In this document: positions 44,743 to 53,321 of the stretch, piece by piece
How the letters are laid out: each line of letters starts with the position of its first letter
How positions within the stretch are numbered: position 1 is the stretch's first letter
From: Pseudomonas moraviensis
Lineage (GTDB): Bacteria > Pseudomonadota > Gammaproteobacteria > Pseudomonadales > Pseudomonadaceae
Assembly: GCF_900105805.1 (NCBI RefSeq)
Contig: NZ_LT629788.1
Coordinates: 4,448,501 to 4,512,500 of the forward strand
Direction of reading: 5' to 3'
DNA: 64,000 bases
Notes under the pieces: model-generated
Seen by the model: only the letters and a program-made list of their open reading frames with translations
The model's database searches: none
What the model was told of the DNA's origin: nothing
Translations under genes and position numbers: made by a program

Positions 44743-46791
44743 TCACGCTTTATCTGTCGCCGCCGGCAAGGTGAAACCGGACACCGAACGGCGCAACTGA
44801 CTGGCCATTTTCGCCAGGTTGCCGATGCTCTCGGCGGTGGCCGTGGAGCCCGACGAAGTCTGCGAAGTGATCTGCTGGATCACGTTCATGGTCAGCGAGA
44901 TCTGCCCCGCCGAGGACGTCTGCTGCTGCGCCGCGTTGGAAATGCTCTGGATCAGCGCCGCGAGGGTCTTGGAGACGCCTTCGATTTCTTCCAGGGCCAC
45001 ACCGGCATCCTGCGCCAGTCGCGCGCCGCGCACCACTTCGGTGGTGGTCTGTTCCATGGAAATCACCGCTTCGTTGGTGTCGGCCTGAATCGCCCGCACC
45101 AGTGTTTCGATCTGCCGGGTCGCGGCGGACGAACGTTCGGCCAGCCGCTGCACTTCGTCGGCAACCACGGCAAAACCGCGCCCGGCATCACCGGCCATCG
45201 ATGCCTGGATCGCTGCGTTGAGGGCGAGGATGTTGGTCTGGTCGGCGATGTCATCGATCAGGCTGACGATGTCGCCGATCTCCTGAGAGGACTCGCCGAG
45301 GCGCTTGATGCGCTTGGCGGTGTCCTGAATCTGCTCGCGGATGTTGTCCATGCCGTGGATGGTGTTGTGCACCACCTCGTTGCCCTTGTTGGCGATTTCC
45401 ACGGAGCGCTCGGCCACCGCCGACGATTCGGCAGCGTTGGCCGAAACCTGATCGATGGACTCGGCCATGTCGCTGATCGCCGTCGAAGCTTCGGAAATCT
45501 GCTGGGCCTGTTGCTCAGACGCTTGGGCCAGATGCATGGCGGTGGCCTGGGTTTCCTGCACGGCAGCGGCAACCTGGCCGGCGGTGAGGTTGATGGTCGC
45601 CACCAGATCGCGCAACTGGTCGACGGAATAGTTGATCGAGTCGGCGATGGTGCCGGTGAAGTCTTCGGTCACCGAAGCGGTGACGGTGAGGTCGCCATCG
45701 GCAAGGTCTTCGATCTCGTCGAGCAGGCGCATGATCGCGTTCTGGTTGCGCTCGTTCTTCTCGGCAGTCTCGCGCAACTGGCGATTGGTTTCGCGCACCA
45801 TGACCAGGCCGATGAGGATGATCGAGGCCAGTGCCAGCAAGCCCAGCACATAGCCGCCAATGGTGTCGGTGTTGCGCCCGCCGGCGAGATTTTCGAAACC
45901 GGTGGCCAGGTGCGAGGCTTCATCGAGCAGGGTTTGCGACAGGGTGAAGATGTTGCTCGCCGATTCGCGGACCTTGAACAGCTCCGGCGAGGTTTCGAGG
46001 ATCTCGTCCACCGAGCCGGAAACGAACTGGAACAGCTCGGAGATTTCGCTCAAACGCGCACGGGCGTCGCGGTCTTCGACCTGGCTGATTTTCAGCGCCG
46101 GGTTGCCCTGCAACATGCCGTTGAGCACCAGACCGAAACGCGCCGCATCACGGCCAAAGGCATCGGCGGCCTGCTGCGAATTTTCGTCACCGGCGAGCAC
46201 GGTGTTGACCGCGCCAAGGATGCGTTCGGCCAGCAACGATTGCCGTTGCGCCATCGCCACCTGCGCCGCCGGGGCGCCGCGCTGGAGCAGGATTTCCACG
46301 ACTTTTTCGTATTCGATCTGCAACTGCGGCACGGTTTCGGCCAGCGTCGCGGCGACCTGATGCAGCGACAGCACGGTCTGTTCGCTGCTGAGGATCGCAT
46401 CGGTGTTTTTCAGCAGGCGCTCCCAGTCCATTTGCACCGCGCGCATTTCCGGGCGCACGGCGACGGGTGCCGGCGGCAGGCCGGTGTTCGGGTCACCTTT
46501 CTTCAGGTAACCCCAGCGCTGGGCGAAATCGTTGCGCGCATCGCTGAGCAGTTTGAAGGCGGCCGCCTTGCCCGCCGCCGCTTCGGTGGCGTTCTTGGCG
46601 ATGCGTTGCGAGAGCACGCGCAGCTCACCGGCGTGGCCGATGTACTGCTTGTCGTAGTTCGCCTGGGTGTTGAGGTACGCGAAGTTGGCGAACAGCAGCA
46701 TGATGAACACGATCAGTGCGATAAACAGCACGATGATCTGTGCGCGACTGCGCGATGCTTCTGCCGACTTGCCTGTTTTTGCTTTTGTCAT
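44743..46791 (-). CDS. pilJ: methyl-accepting chemoreceptor PilJ
   Basis: 682 residues from the ATG at 46791, the same length as P. aeruginosa PilJ. TM1 is about residues 20-40 (IIVLFIALIVFIMLLFANFA), a periplasmic four-helix sensor follows to about 310, then TM2 (GGYVLGLLALASIILIGLVM), a HAMP region and the signalling tip (DDIADQTNILALNAAIQASM). It detects pilus/surface signals and drives ChpA. The upstream REPIN separates it from pilI. No pilK methyltransferase gene follows, unlike P. aeruginosa. Confidence 0.95.
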   Translation of the reverse strand: MTKAKTGKSAEASRSRAQIIVLFIALIVFIMLLFANFAYLNTQANYDKQYIGHAGELRVLSQRIAKNATEAAAGKAAAFKLLSDARNDFAQRWGYLKKGDPNTGLPPAPVAVRPEMRAVQMDWERLLKNTDAILSSEQTVLSLHQVAATLAETVPQLQIEYEKVVEILLQRGAPAAQVAMAQRQSLLAERILGAVNTVLAGDENSQQAADAFGRDAARFGLVLNGMLQGNPALKISQVEDRDARARLSEISELFQFVSGSVDEILETSPELFKVRESASNIFTLSQTLLDEASHLATGFENLAGGRNTDTIGGYVLGLLALASIILIGLVMVRETNRQLRETAEKNERNQNAIMRLLDEIEDLADGDLTVTASVTEDFTGTIADSINYSVDQLRDLVATINLTAGQVAAAVQETQATAMHLAQASEQQAQQISEASTAISDMAESIDQVSANAAESSAVAERSVEIANKGNEVVHNTIHGMDNIREQIQDTAKRIKRLGESSQEIGDIVSLIDDIADQTNILALNAAIQASMAGDAGRGFAVVADEVQRLAERSSAATRQIETLVRAIQADTNEAVISMEQTTTEVVRGARLAQDAGVALEEIEGVSKTLAALIQSISNAAQQQTSSAGQISLTMNVIQQITSQTSSGSTATAESIGNLAKMASQLRRSVSGFTLPAATDKA

Positions 46792-46826
46792 CGGTCCTCG
46801 CCTGTTTGAAGCTCGCCCGTTGAAAC

Positions 46827-46915
46827 TGTAGGAGTGAGCCTGCTCGCGATTGAACGATAACGCGGTGTGCTTGATACACCGCGGCGCCTGAATCGCGAGC
46901 AGGCTCACTCCTACA
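46827..46915. repeat. REPIN inside the pil operon
   Basis: Inverted pair of the GGAGTGAGCCTGCTCGCGAT core with inner GCGGTGT/ACACCGC stem, between pilI and pilJ. Unlike most copies here it lies between co-directional operon genes. Confidence 0.9.
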
Positions 46916-46935
46916 AGGGATCTGTGTTGTGACGG

Positions 46936-47475
46936 CTATATTGCGACACCCATGAACACCGGGGATTTGGCCAGTGCGTACAGGCTGAACACCCGCCAGT
47001 TCTGCTCGCGGCGGAAATAGCCTTTGACGAACTCGGCCTTGGAGCCCTGGCGCTTGCTGATCGACAGCGGCTCGAAACTGCCCTGCTCGAAATGCTGCAA
47101 ACCGATGACCTCGTCAACCATCACCCCGGCGAACACGTCTTCGTGTTCCACCACCAATACCCGCCGCTGTTTGCGCAGCGGCGACAGCTCGTGGCCGAAG
47201 AACCCGCACAGGTCCATGATCGGCAGCAACCGCCCGCGCAAGTTGGCCACACCCTTGACCCACGGTTTGACCCCGGGCAACTGGGTGAAGCGCGGTTCAT
47301 GCAGGACTTCGCTGACTTCGCCCATCGGCGCCACATACCAATGCTCGCCGAGGCGAAAGCCGATGCCGCTCCAGCGATCCGGGCGCGCCGCTTGCGAGGG
47401 CAGGTCCGCCGCCAGCAGGCGGCAGCGCTGGTCGATCTGCCAGAGCAGTTCGAACGCGGTCAGCGATTCGCTCAT
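46936..47475 (-). CDS. pilI: CheW-like adaptor PilI
   Basis: 179 residues with a CheW domain: WSGIGFRLGEHWYVAPMGEVSEVL, GVKPWVKGVANLRGRLLPIMDL, and VFAGVMVDEVIGLQHFEQ. It links PilJ to ChpA. It lies 10 bp after pilH. Confidence 0.93.
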   Translation of the reverse strand: MSESLTAFELLWQIDQRCRLLAADLPSQAARPDRWSGIGFRLGEHWYVAPMGEVSEVLHEPRFTQLPGVKPWVKGVANLRGRLLPIMDLCGFFGHELSPLRKQRRVLVVEHEDVFAGVMVDEVIGLQHFEQGSFEPLSISKRQGSKAEFVKGYFRREQNWRVFSLYALAKSPVFMGVAI

Positions 47476-47485
47476 GATTGCGCGC

Positions 47486-47851
47486 TCAGCCTTTGAGCAC
47501 GTTGTTCAGGGTCTTGATCAGGGTGTCTTCGTCGACCGGTTTAGTCAGGTAATCCTTGGCGCCCTGACGGGTGCCCCAGACCTTGTCGGTTTCCTGATCC
47601 TTGGTGGTGATGATGATCACCGGGATGTGCGCGGTGTCGGCATCCTTGGTCAGTTGCCGGGTCGCCTGAAAACCATTGAGGCCGGGCATGACGATGTCCA
47701 TCAGCACGGCGTCGGGTTTTTCCTGACGGGCCAGGGCCACGCCGTCGGCGCCGTTCTCGGCCTTGAGCACTTCATGGCCGTGCTTTTCGAGCATGCCGGT
47801 GAGTTTGTACATTTCAGTCGGCGAATCATCGACGATCAGGATACGTGCCAT
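47486..47851 (-). CDS. pilH: response regulator PilH
   Basis: 121 residues from the ATG at 47851; a receiver domain alone. Acidic pocket ILIVDDSPTEM, phosphoacceptor Asp in AVLMDIVMPGLNGFQ (about residue 52), Thr in IIITTKDQ and Lys in YLTKPVDE. In P. aeruginosa PilH damps pilus signalling, opposing PilG output. Confidence 0.95.
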   Translation of the reverse strand: MARILIVDDSPTEMYKLTGMLEKHGHEVLKAENGADGVALARQEKPDAVLMDIVMPGLNGFQATRQLTKDADTAHIPVIIITTKDQETDKVWGTRQGAKDYLTKPVDEDTLIKTLNNVLKG

Positions 47852-47911
47852 GGTCTTCCCCATTTTTCTGGTCGACTGCCGGCCCGCTGGCCGAGCGTCA
47901 CTGTGCGTGTC

Positions 47912-48316
47912 TTACTGCGGCAAAACGGCGGCGAAGCCCGGAACATGGGCCTGGATCGCGTTGAGCAGTTCTTCTTTGCTGAACGGTTTGGTCAGAAACT
48001 GATCAGAGCCGACAATCCGCCCCTTGGCCTTGTCGAACAAACCGTCCCTGGACGACAGCATGATCACCGGCGTCGCCTTGAAAGCGCTGTTGTTCTTGAT
48101 CAGGGCACAGGTCTGATAACCATCCAGACGCGGCATCATGATGTCGACGAAGATGATCCCGGGATGGTGGTCGGCAATCTTCGCCAGCGCATCGAAACCG
48201 TCGATGGCGGTGATCACTTCGCAACCGACGTTCTTCAACAATGTTTCGGCGGTGCGACGAATCGTTTTCGAGTCGTCGATCACCATGACCTTCAAGGCGC
48301 TGGACTGCTGTTCCAT
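47912..48316 (-). CDS. pilG: response regulator PilG
   Basis: 134 residues, a single receiver: VMVIDDSKTIRRTAE, phosphoacceptor Asp in IIFVDIMMPRLDGYQ (about residue 58) and FLTKPFSKEEL. It promotes pilus extension and cAMP signalling in P. aeruginosa. It is the first gene of the pil-chp operon, divergent from gshB. Confidence 0.95.
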   Translation of the reverse strand: MEQQSSALKVMVIDDSKTIRRTAETLLKNVGCEVITAIDGFDALAKIADHHPGIIFVDIMMPRLDGYQTCALIKNNSAFKATPVIMLSSRDGLFDKAKGRIVGSDQFLTKPFSKEELLNAIQAHVPGFAAVLPQ

Positions 48317-48541
48317 AAGAGGGTTCTACCGTCGCCTTTGCGAATCAAATTGTCCGATTTACTGTGAATAATGGCCTGAAACCCTTGATAGCCAAGGGCC
48401 GGCGCGATCTGCCAGCCTTTTTAGCACAGTCTCCAGATGCAATCTATCGACGGGTTTTTCCTTGACCCGAAACCCGCCCGGCGCCACTCTGGCGGCACTT
48501 TTTCAATACCGATCCGGTAGCCAAATTTCGAGGAAAACCCA

Positions 48542-49513
48542 ATGAGCGTTCGCGTCGGGATTGTCATGGACCCTATCGCCAGCATCTCCTATAAAAAGGA
48601 TAGCTCGCTGGCCATGCTGCTGGCCGCGCAGAAGCGCGGCTGGGAACTGTTCTACATGGAACAGAAAGACCTGTATCAGGCCGAGGGCCAGGCGCGGGCG
48701 CGGATGAGCCCGCTGAAAGTCTTCGCCAACCCGGACAAGTGGTTCGAACTGTACGCCGAGCAGGACAAGCTGCTGAGCGACCTGGACGTGATCCTGATGC
48801 GCAAGGATCCGCCGTTCGACATGGAATTCGTCTACTCCACCTACCTGCTGGAACAGGCCGAAGCCGCCGGCGTGCTGGTGGTGAACAAGCCGCAGAGCCT
48901 GCGCGACTGCAATGAAAAGCTGTTCGCCACGCTGTTCCCGCAGTGCACGCCGCCGACCATCGTCAGCCGTCGCCCGGATGTACTGCGCCAGTTCGCCGAT
49001 CATCACGGCGACGTGATCCTCAAGCCGCTGGACGGCATGGGCGGTTCGTCGATCTTCCGCCACACCGCCGGCCACCCGAACCTCTCGGTGATCCTCGAAA
49101 CCCTGACCCTGCACGGCAAGCAGCAAATCATGATTCAGGGTTACCTGCCGGCGATCGTCGATGGCGACAAGCGCATCCTGATGATCGATGGCGAGCCGGT
49201 GGATTACTGCCTGGCGCGAATCCCGGCAATGGGCGAAACCCGTGGCAACCTCGCCGCCGGTGGCCGTGGCGAAGCCCGTCCGCTGACCGAGAAGGATCGC
49301 TGGATCGCCGCCCAGGTCGGCCCGACCCTGCGCGAGAAAGGCCTGCTGTTCGTCGGCCTCGATGTGATCGGCGAGCATCTGACCGAAATCAACGTCACCA
49401 GCCCGACCTGCATCCGCGAAATCGACAATGCGTTTGGCACTGACATCGGTGGCATGCTGATGGATGCGATCGATAAAAAGCTGCACGCGGCCGGCAAAAA
49501 GCCAAAAGCCTGA
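48542..49513 (+). CDS. gshB: glutathione synthetase
   Basis: 323 residues, starting MSVRVGIVMDPIASISYKKD, the family opening. ATP-grasp elements include GDVILKPLDGMGGSSIFR, and the glutathione signature region is RGNLAAGGRGEARPLTEKD; TEINVTSPTCIREID closes the active site. It joins gamma-glutamylcysteine and glycine. A GAGGA site precedes the ATG. The leader contains CGGGTTT/AAACCCG at about 48450-48475, of unknown role. Confidence 0.97.
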   Translation: MSVRVGIVMDPIASISYKKDSSLAMLLAAQKRGWELFYMEQKDLYQAEGQARARMSPLKVFANPDKWFELYAEQDKLLSDLDVILMRKDPPFDMEFVYSTYLLEQAEAAGVLVVNKPQSLRDCNEKLFATLFPQCTPPTIVSRRPDVLRQFADHHGDVILKPLDGMGGSSIFRHTAGHPNLSVILETLTLHGKQQIMIQGYLPAIVDGDKRILMIDGEPVDYCLARIPAMGETRGNLAAGGRGEARPLTEKDRWIAAQVGPTLREKGLLFVGLDVIGEHLTEINVTSPTCIREIDNAFGTDIGGMLMDAIDKKLHAAGKKPKA

Positions 49514-49561
49514 TGCACGTCACATGCAGTCTGTCGCTTGAAGCGTGAAGCCCAAGGCGCG

Positions 49562-49613
49562 AAACCAACATTGCGTTATCATGCGCAGCCTCTGAAAAAC
49601 GCGATGTTGGTTT
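49562..49613 (+). promoter_or_regulatory. 16-bp hairpin directly before the tonB3 start codon
   Basis: AAACCAACATTGCGTT (49562-49577) pairs with AACGCGATGTTGGTTT (49598-49613): 15 Watson-Crick pairs and one U-G, with a 20-nt loop. It ends 7 nt before the ATG and is followed by TCTTGTC. No purine-rich ribosome site is visible between hairpin and ATG. It could be a gshB terminator or a translational control element for tonB3. Confidence 0.6.
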
Positions 49614-49620
49614 TCTTGTC

Positions 49621-50520
49621 ATGACCCTCCCGTCCGATCTGCCCGCTGAACTCGCCCATCGTGGCGTGCGCCCGGCCGATCGCCTCGGTTTTACCCTGTT
49701 TCTCGCGGCGCTGATTCATTTGGCGCTGCTGCTGGGCGTCGGCTTTACCATGGTCGAGCCGCAGCAGATCAGCAAAACCCTGGAAATCACCCTCGCCACG
49801 TTCAAGACCGAGAAGAAGCCGGAGAAGGCAGATTTTCTCGCTCAGGAAAACCAGGAAGGCAGTGGCACGCTGGACAAGAAAGCCCTGCCCAAGACCACTG
49901 AAGTCGCGCCTTTCCAGGACAATCAGGTCAAAAAGGTCACCCCGCCACCCGCGGCCAAGCCAGAGGTGCAGGAAGCCGCACCGAAAGCAGCGGTGACCAC
50001 CGTCGCGCCGAAACCGAAGAAAGCGCCGACCAAGAAAGAAGAAAGCAAAACCGAGGTCAAACCGACCGTCGACGCGCCGGCGTTCGACAGCTCGCAGCTG
50101 TCCAGCGACATCGCCAGCCTCGAGGCGGAACTGGCCAAGGAACAGCAGCTGTACGCCAAGCGCCCGCGCATCCACCGCTTGAGCGCGGCGTCGACCATGC
50201 GCGACAAGGGCGCCTGGTACAAGGACGACTGGCGCAAGAAGGTCGAGCGCATCGGCAACCTCAACTACCCCGAAGAAGCACGGCGCAAGCAGATCTACGG
50301 CAATTTGCGCCTGATGGTCTCGATCAACCGCGACGGCTCGCTGTATGAAGTGCTGGTGCTGGAGTCCTCCGGCCAGCCGCTGCTCGATCAGGCCGCGCAA
50401 CGCATCGTCCGCCTGGCCGCGCCGTTTGCACCGTTTACCGGCGATCTGTCGGATATCGATCGTCTGGAAATCATCCGCACCTGGAAATTTGCCCGGGGCG
50501 ACAGACTCTCGAGCAACTGA
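49621..50520 (+). CDS. tonB3: TonB-family energy transducer (TonB3-like)
   Basis: 299 residues. A short cytosolic start is followed by one TM (LGFTLFLAALIHLALLLGVGF, residues about 21-41), a long Lys/Pro/Ala periplasmic linker, and a C-terminal TonB domain (NLNYPEEARRKQIYGNLRLM, then LYEVLVLESSGQPLLDQAA). No exbB or exbD is adjacent. The P. aeruginosa counterpart in the same place, beside gshB and the pilG cluster, is tonB3, needed for twitching motility. Function here is inferred from that synteny. Confidence 0.85.
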   Translation: MTLPSDLPAELAHRGVRPADRLGFTLFLAALIHLALLLGVGFTMVEPQQISKTLEITLATFKTEKKPEKADFLAQENQEGSGTLDKKALPKTTEVAPFQDNQVKKVTPPPAAKPEVQEAAPKAAVTTVAPKPKKAPTKKEESKTEVKPTVDAPAFDSSQLSSDIASLEAELAKEQQLYAKRPRIHRLSAASTMRDKGAWYKDDWRKKVERIGNLNYPEEARRKQIYGNLRLMVSINRDGSLYEVLVLESSGQPLLDQAAQRIVRLAAPFAPFTGDLSDIDRLEIIRTWKFARGDRLSSN

Positions 50521-50536
50521 CACACCACATACCCCC

Positions 50537-50625
50537 TGTAGGAGTGAGCCTGCTCGCGATAGCGGTATGTCAGAACCTGAACATTTGACTGACACCCCGC
50601 TATCGCGAGCAGGCTCACTCCTACA
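50537..50625. repeat. REPIN, TGTAGGAGTGAGCC variant
   Basis: Inverted pair with inner CTATCGCGAG/ATAGCG match, 16 bp after tonB3. Confidence 0.9.
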
Positions 50626-50691
50626 GTTGATCGGTGTGTTGCTTACATCTCCGGCTTGTCAGTTCGCCCCCCGAACGCCACACTAGCGCTC

Positions 50692-51264
50692 ATGAAAAAC
50701 GTCAGCCCCACCTACCTCAAGCATCACTTCCTGATCGCCATGCCACACATGGCCGACCCGAACTTTGCCCACACCTTGACCTACATCGTCGAGCACACGG
50801 CCAATGGCGCGATGGGGCTGGTGGTCAACAGACCGCAAGAGTTGAACCTGGCCGACATCCTCGAACAGTTGCGCCCGGACATCGAGCCGCCGGCACGCTG
50901 CCAGAATGTGCCGATCTTCATCGGCGGGCCGGTGCAGACCGATCGCGGTTTTGTCCTGCATCCAGCAGGCAAAACCTTCCAGGCCACCGCGCAACTGGAC
51001 GGCGATCTGGCCCTGTCGACGTCGCAGGACGTGCTGTTCGCCATCGCTGACGGCGTCGGCCCCGCGCAGAGCCTGATCACCCTCGGCTATGCCGGTTGGG
51101 AAGCCGGGCAGCTGGAAGCCGAACTGGCAGACAACGCCTGGCTGACCTGCCCGTTCAACGCCGACATCCTCTTCAATACCCGCAGCGAATTGCGTCTCGA
51201 AGCGGCGGCGCGGCACCTGGGCATCGACCTCAACCTGCTCACCAGTCAGGCAGGTCACGCCTGA
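50692..51264 (+). CDS. yqgE: YqgE/AlgH family protein
   Basis: 190 residues from the ATG at 50692. The conserved opening (LKHHFLIAMPHMADPNFAHT) and VVNRP are followed by IFIGGPVQTDRGFVLH, the family core, and FNTRSELRLEAAARHLGID near the end. Biochemical function is unknown; the P. aeruginosa homologue was named AlgH for an effect on alginate. The stop overlaps the ruvX start (TGATG). Confidence 0.93.
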   Translation: MKNVSPTYLKHHFLIAMPHMADPNFAHTLTYIVEHTANGAMGLVVNRPQELNLADILEQLRPDIEPPARCQNVPIFIGGPVQTDRGFVLHPAGKTFQATAQLDGDLALSTSQDVLFAIADGVGPAQSLITLGYAGWEAGQLEAELADNAWLTCPFNADILFNTRSELRLEAAARHLGIDLNLLTSQAGHA

Positions 51265-51701
51265 TGGCCCTGCGCCTGATTCTCGGTTTCGACTACGGCA
51301 CCAAACAGATCGGCGTCGCGGTCGGCCAGGTCATCACCGGCCAGGCCCGCGAACTGTGCACCCTGAAGGCGCAGAACGGCGTGCCGAACTGGGATCAGGT
51401 CGAAGCGCTGATAAAAGAATGGAAACCCGACGCCGTGGTGGTCGGCCTGCCGTTGAACATGGACGGCACGCCCAGCGAGATGTGCGTGCGCGCCGAGAAG
51501 TTCGCCCGCCGCCTCAACGGCCGCTACAACCTGCCCTTCTATACCCACGACGAACGCCTGACCACCTTCGAAGCCAAGGGCGAGCGACTGGTGCGTGGCG
51601 GGCAGAAAGGCAGTTACCGCGACAACCCGGTGGACGCCATCGCCGCCGCCCTGCTGCTGCAGGGCTGGCTCGATGAAAACACTGCATTGTTTGAATCCTG
51701 A
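51264..51701 (+). CDS. ruvX: Holliday junction resolvase-like / rRNA-processing nuclease YqgF (RuvX)
   Basis: 145 residues with an RNase H-like fold: ILGFDYGTKQIGVAVG at the N-terminus with the first catalytic Asp, VVGLPLNMDG in the middle and VDAIAAALLLQGWL at the end with the last Asp. The family is implicated in 5' maturation of pre-16S rRNA. A terminator follows immediately. Confidence 0.93.
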   Translation: MALRLILGFDYGTKQIGVAVGQVITGQARELCTLKAQNGVPNWDQVEALIKEWKPDAVVVGLPLNMDGTPSEMCVRAEKFARRLNGRYNLPFYTHDERLTTFEAKGERLVRGGQKGSYRDNPVDAIAAALLLQGWLDENTALFES

Positions 51702-51702
51702 C

Positions 51703-51725
51703 AAGCGCTTCGGCGCTTTTCTTTT
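51703..51725 (+). terminator. intrinsic terminator between ruvX and pyrR
   Basis: AAGCGC-TTCG-GCGCTT, a stable UUCG-loop hairpin, followed by TTCTTTT, two bases after the ruvX stop. Confidence 0.85.
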
Positions 51726-51782
51726 GGTTATAAACCGAGCTTCGTCCGGCAGGACGCAGCGCGGATTCACGAAGGAGCAACC

Positions 51783-52289
51783 ATGAGCCTGCCCAATCCC
51801 GCCGATCTGATCAGCCAGATGGCGACCCGCCTCAAGGCGCACCTTGCCCAGCGTGACATCAACGAACCGCGTTACATCGGCATCCGCACCGGCGGCATCT
51901 GGGTCGCGCAGGCGCTGCTCAAGGAACTGAATAGCGATGCGCCATTGGGCACGCTGGATGTGTCCTTCTACCGCGACGATTTCAGCCAGAACGGCCTGCA
52001 CCCGCAAGTGCGCCCGTCCGCCCTGCCCTTCGAGATCGAAGGCCAGCATCTGGTGCTGATCGACGACGTGCTGATGAGCGGTCGCACCATCCGCGCGGCG
52101 ATGAACGAATTGTTCGATTACGGCCGCCCGGCCAGCGTCACTCTGGTCTGCCTGCTGGATCTGGACGCCGGTGAGCTGCCGATCCGCCCGAACGTGGTCG
52201 GCGCCACCCTGGCCCTGGCCGGCAACCAGCGGGTCAAGCTGTCCGGCCCCGAGCCGCTGAGCCTCGAACTGCAAGACGTCACCCTTTAA
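51783..52289 (+). CDS. pyrR: bifunctional pyr operon regulator / uracil phosphoribosyltransferase
   Basis: 168 residues of the phosphoribosyltransferase type I fold. The PRPP loop is VLIDDVLMSGRTIRAAMNE (about residue 90). It opens the pyrR-pyrB-pyrC' group after a terminator, with GAAGGAG before the ATG. In Bacillus PyrR binds RNA; its regulatory role in Pseudomonas is less clear, and no obvious PyrR-binding anti-antiterminator is visible before it. Confidence 0.92.
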   Translation: MSLPNPADLISQMATRLKAHLAQRDINEPRYIGIRTGGIWVAQALLKELNSDAPLGTLDVSFYRDDFSQNGLHPQVRPSALPFEIEGQHLVLIDDVLMSGRTIRAAMNELFDYGRPASVTLVCLLDLDAGELPIRPNVVGATLALAGNQRVKLSGPEPLSLELQDVTL

Positions 52290-52316
52290 TCCGCCCTATT
52301 GAGAGTCCCCCTCGCG

Positions 52317-53321
52317 ATGACGCCTCTAGATACCAAGCGCCCGCTGCAGCTCAATGATCAGGGTCAGCTGCGCCACTTCCTCTCGCTCGACGGCTTGCGC
52401 CGCGAGTTGCTGACGGAAATCCTCGACACTGCCGACTCGTTCCTCGAAGTCGGTGCCCGGGCGGTGAAGAAAGTCCCGTTGCTGCGCGGCAAGACCGTGT
52501 GCAACGTGTTCTTCGAAAACTCCACGCGCACCCGCACCACTTTCGAGCTGGCGGCCCAGCGGCTGTCGGCGGACGTGATCACCCTGAACGTGTCGACATC
52601 GTCGGCAAGCAAGGGCGAAACGTTGCTCGATACCCTGCGCAACCTTGAGGCCATGGCCGCCGACATGTTCGTCGTGCGCCACGGTGATTCCGGTGCGGCG
52701 CACTTCATCGCCGAGCATGTCTGCCCGCAAGTGGCGATCATCAACGGCGGTGACGGCCGACACGCGCACCCGACGCAAGGCATGCTCGACATGCTCACCA
52801 TCCGTCGGCACAAGGGCGGTTTCGAAAACCTCTCGGTGGCGATCGTCGGCGACATCCTGCATTCGCGGGTGGCGCGCTCGAACATGCTCGCGCTGAAAAC
52901 CCTCGGCTGCCCGGATATCCGCGTGATCGCGCCGAAAACCCTGCTGCCGATCGGCATCGAGCAATACGGCGTCAAGGTCTACACCGACATGGCTGAAGGC
53001 CTGAAAGACGTCGACGTGGTGATCATGCTGCGCCTGCAGCGCGAGCGCATGACCGGCGGCCTGCTGCCGAGCGAGGGCGAGTTCTACCGCCTGTTCGGTC
53101 TGACCACCGCGCGTCTGGCCGGGGCCAAACCGGATTGCATCGTCATGCACCCGGGGCCGATCAACCGGGGTGTGGAGATCGAATCGGCGGTGGCCGACGG
53201 CCCGCACTCGGTGATCCTCAATCAAGTGACCTACGGCATCGCGATTCGCATGGCCGTGCTGTCCATGGCCATGAGCGGGCAGACTGCCCAGCGCCAATTC
53301 GAGCAGGAGAACGCCCAGTGA
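52317..53321 (+). CDS. pyrB: aspartate carbamoyltransferase catalytic subunit
   Basis: 334 residues from the ATG at 52317. The carbamoyl phosphate motif is ENSTRTRTTFELAA, and HPTQGMLDMLTI and the 80s-type loop follow. It makes carbamoyl aspartate, committing to pyrimidine synthesis. Pseudomonas ATCase has an N-terminal extension (about residues 1-25) that binds nucleotides and works as a dodecamer with the PyrC' subunit encoded next (GTGA overlap). Confidence 0.96.
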   Translation: MTPLDTKRPLQLNDQGQLRHFLSLDGLRRELLTEILDTADSFLEVGARAVKKVPLLRGKTVCNVFFENSTRTRTTFELAAQRLSADVITLNVSTSSASKGETLLDTLRNLEAMAADMFVVRHGDSGAAHFIAEHVCPQVAIINGGDGRHAHPTQGMLDMLTIRRHKGGFENLSVAIVGDILHSRVARSNMLALKTLGCPDIRVIAPKTLLPIGIEQYGVKVYTDMAEGLKDVDVVIMLRLQRERMTGGLLPSEGEFYRLFGLTTARLAGAKPDCIVMHPGPINRGVEIESAVADGPHSVILNQVTYGIAIRMAVLSMAMSGQTAQRQFEQENAQ

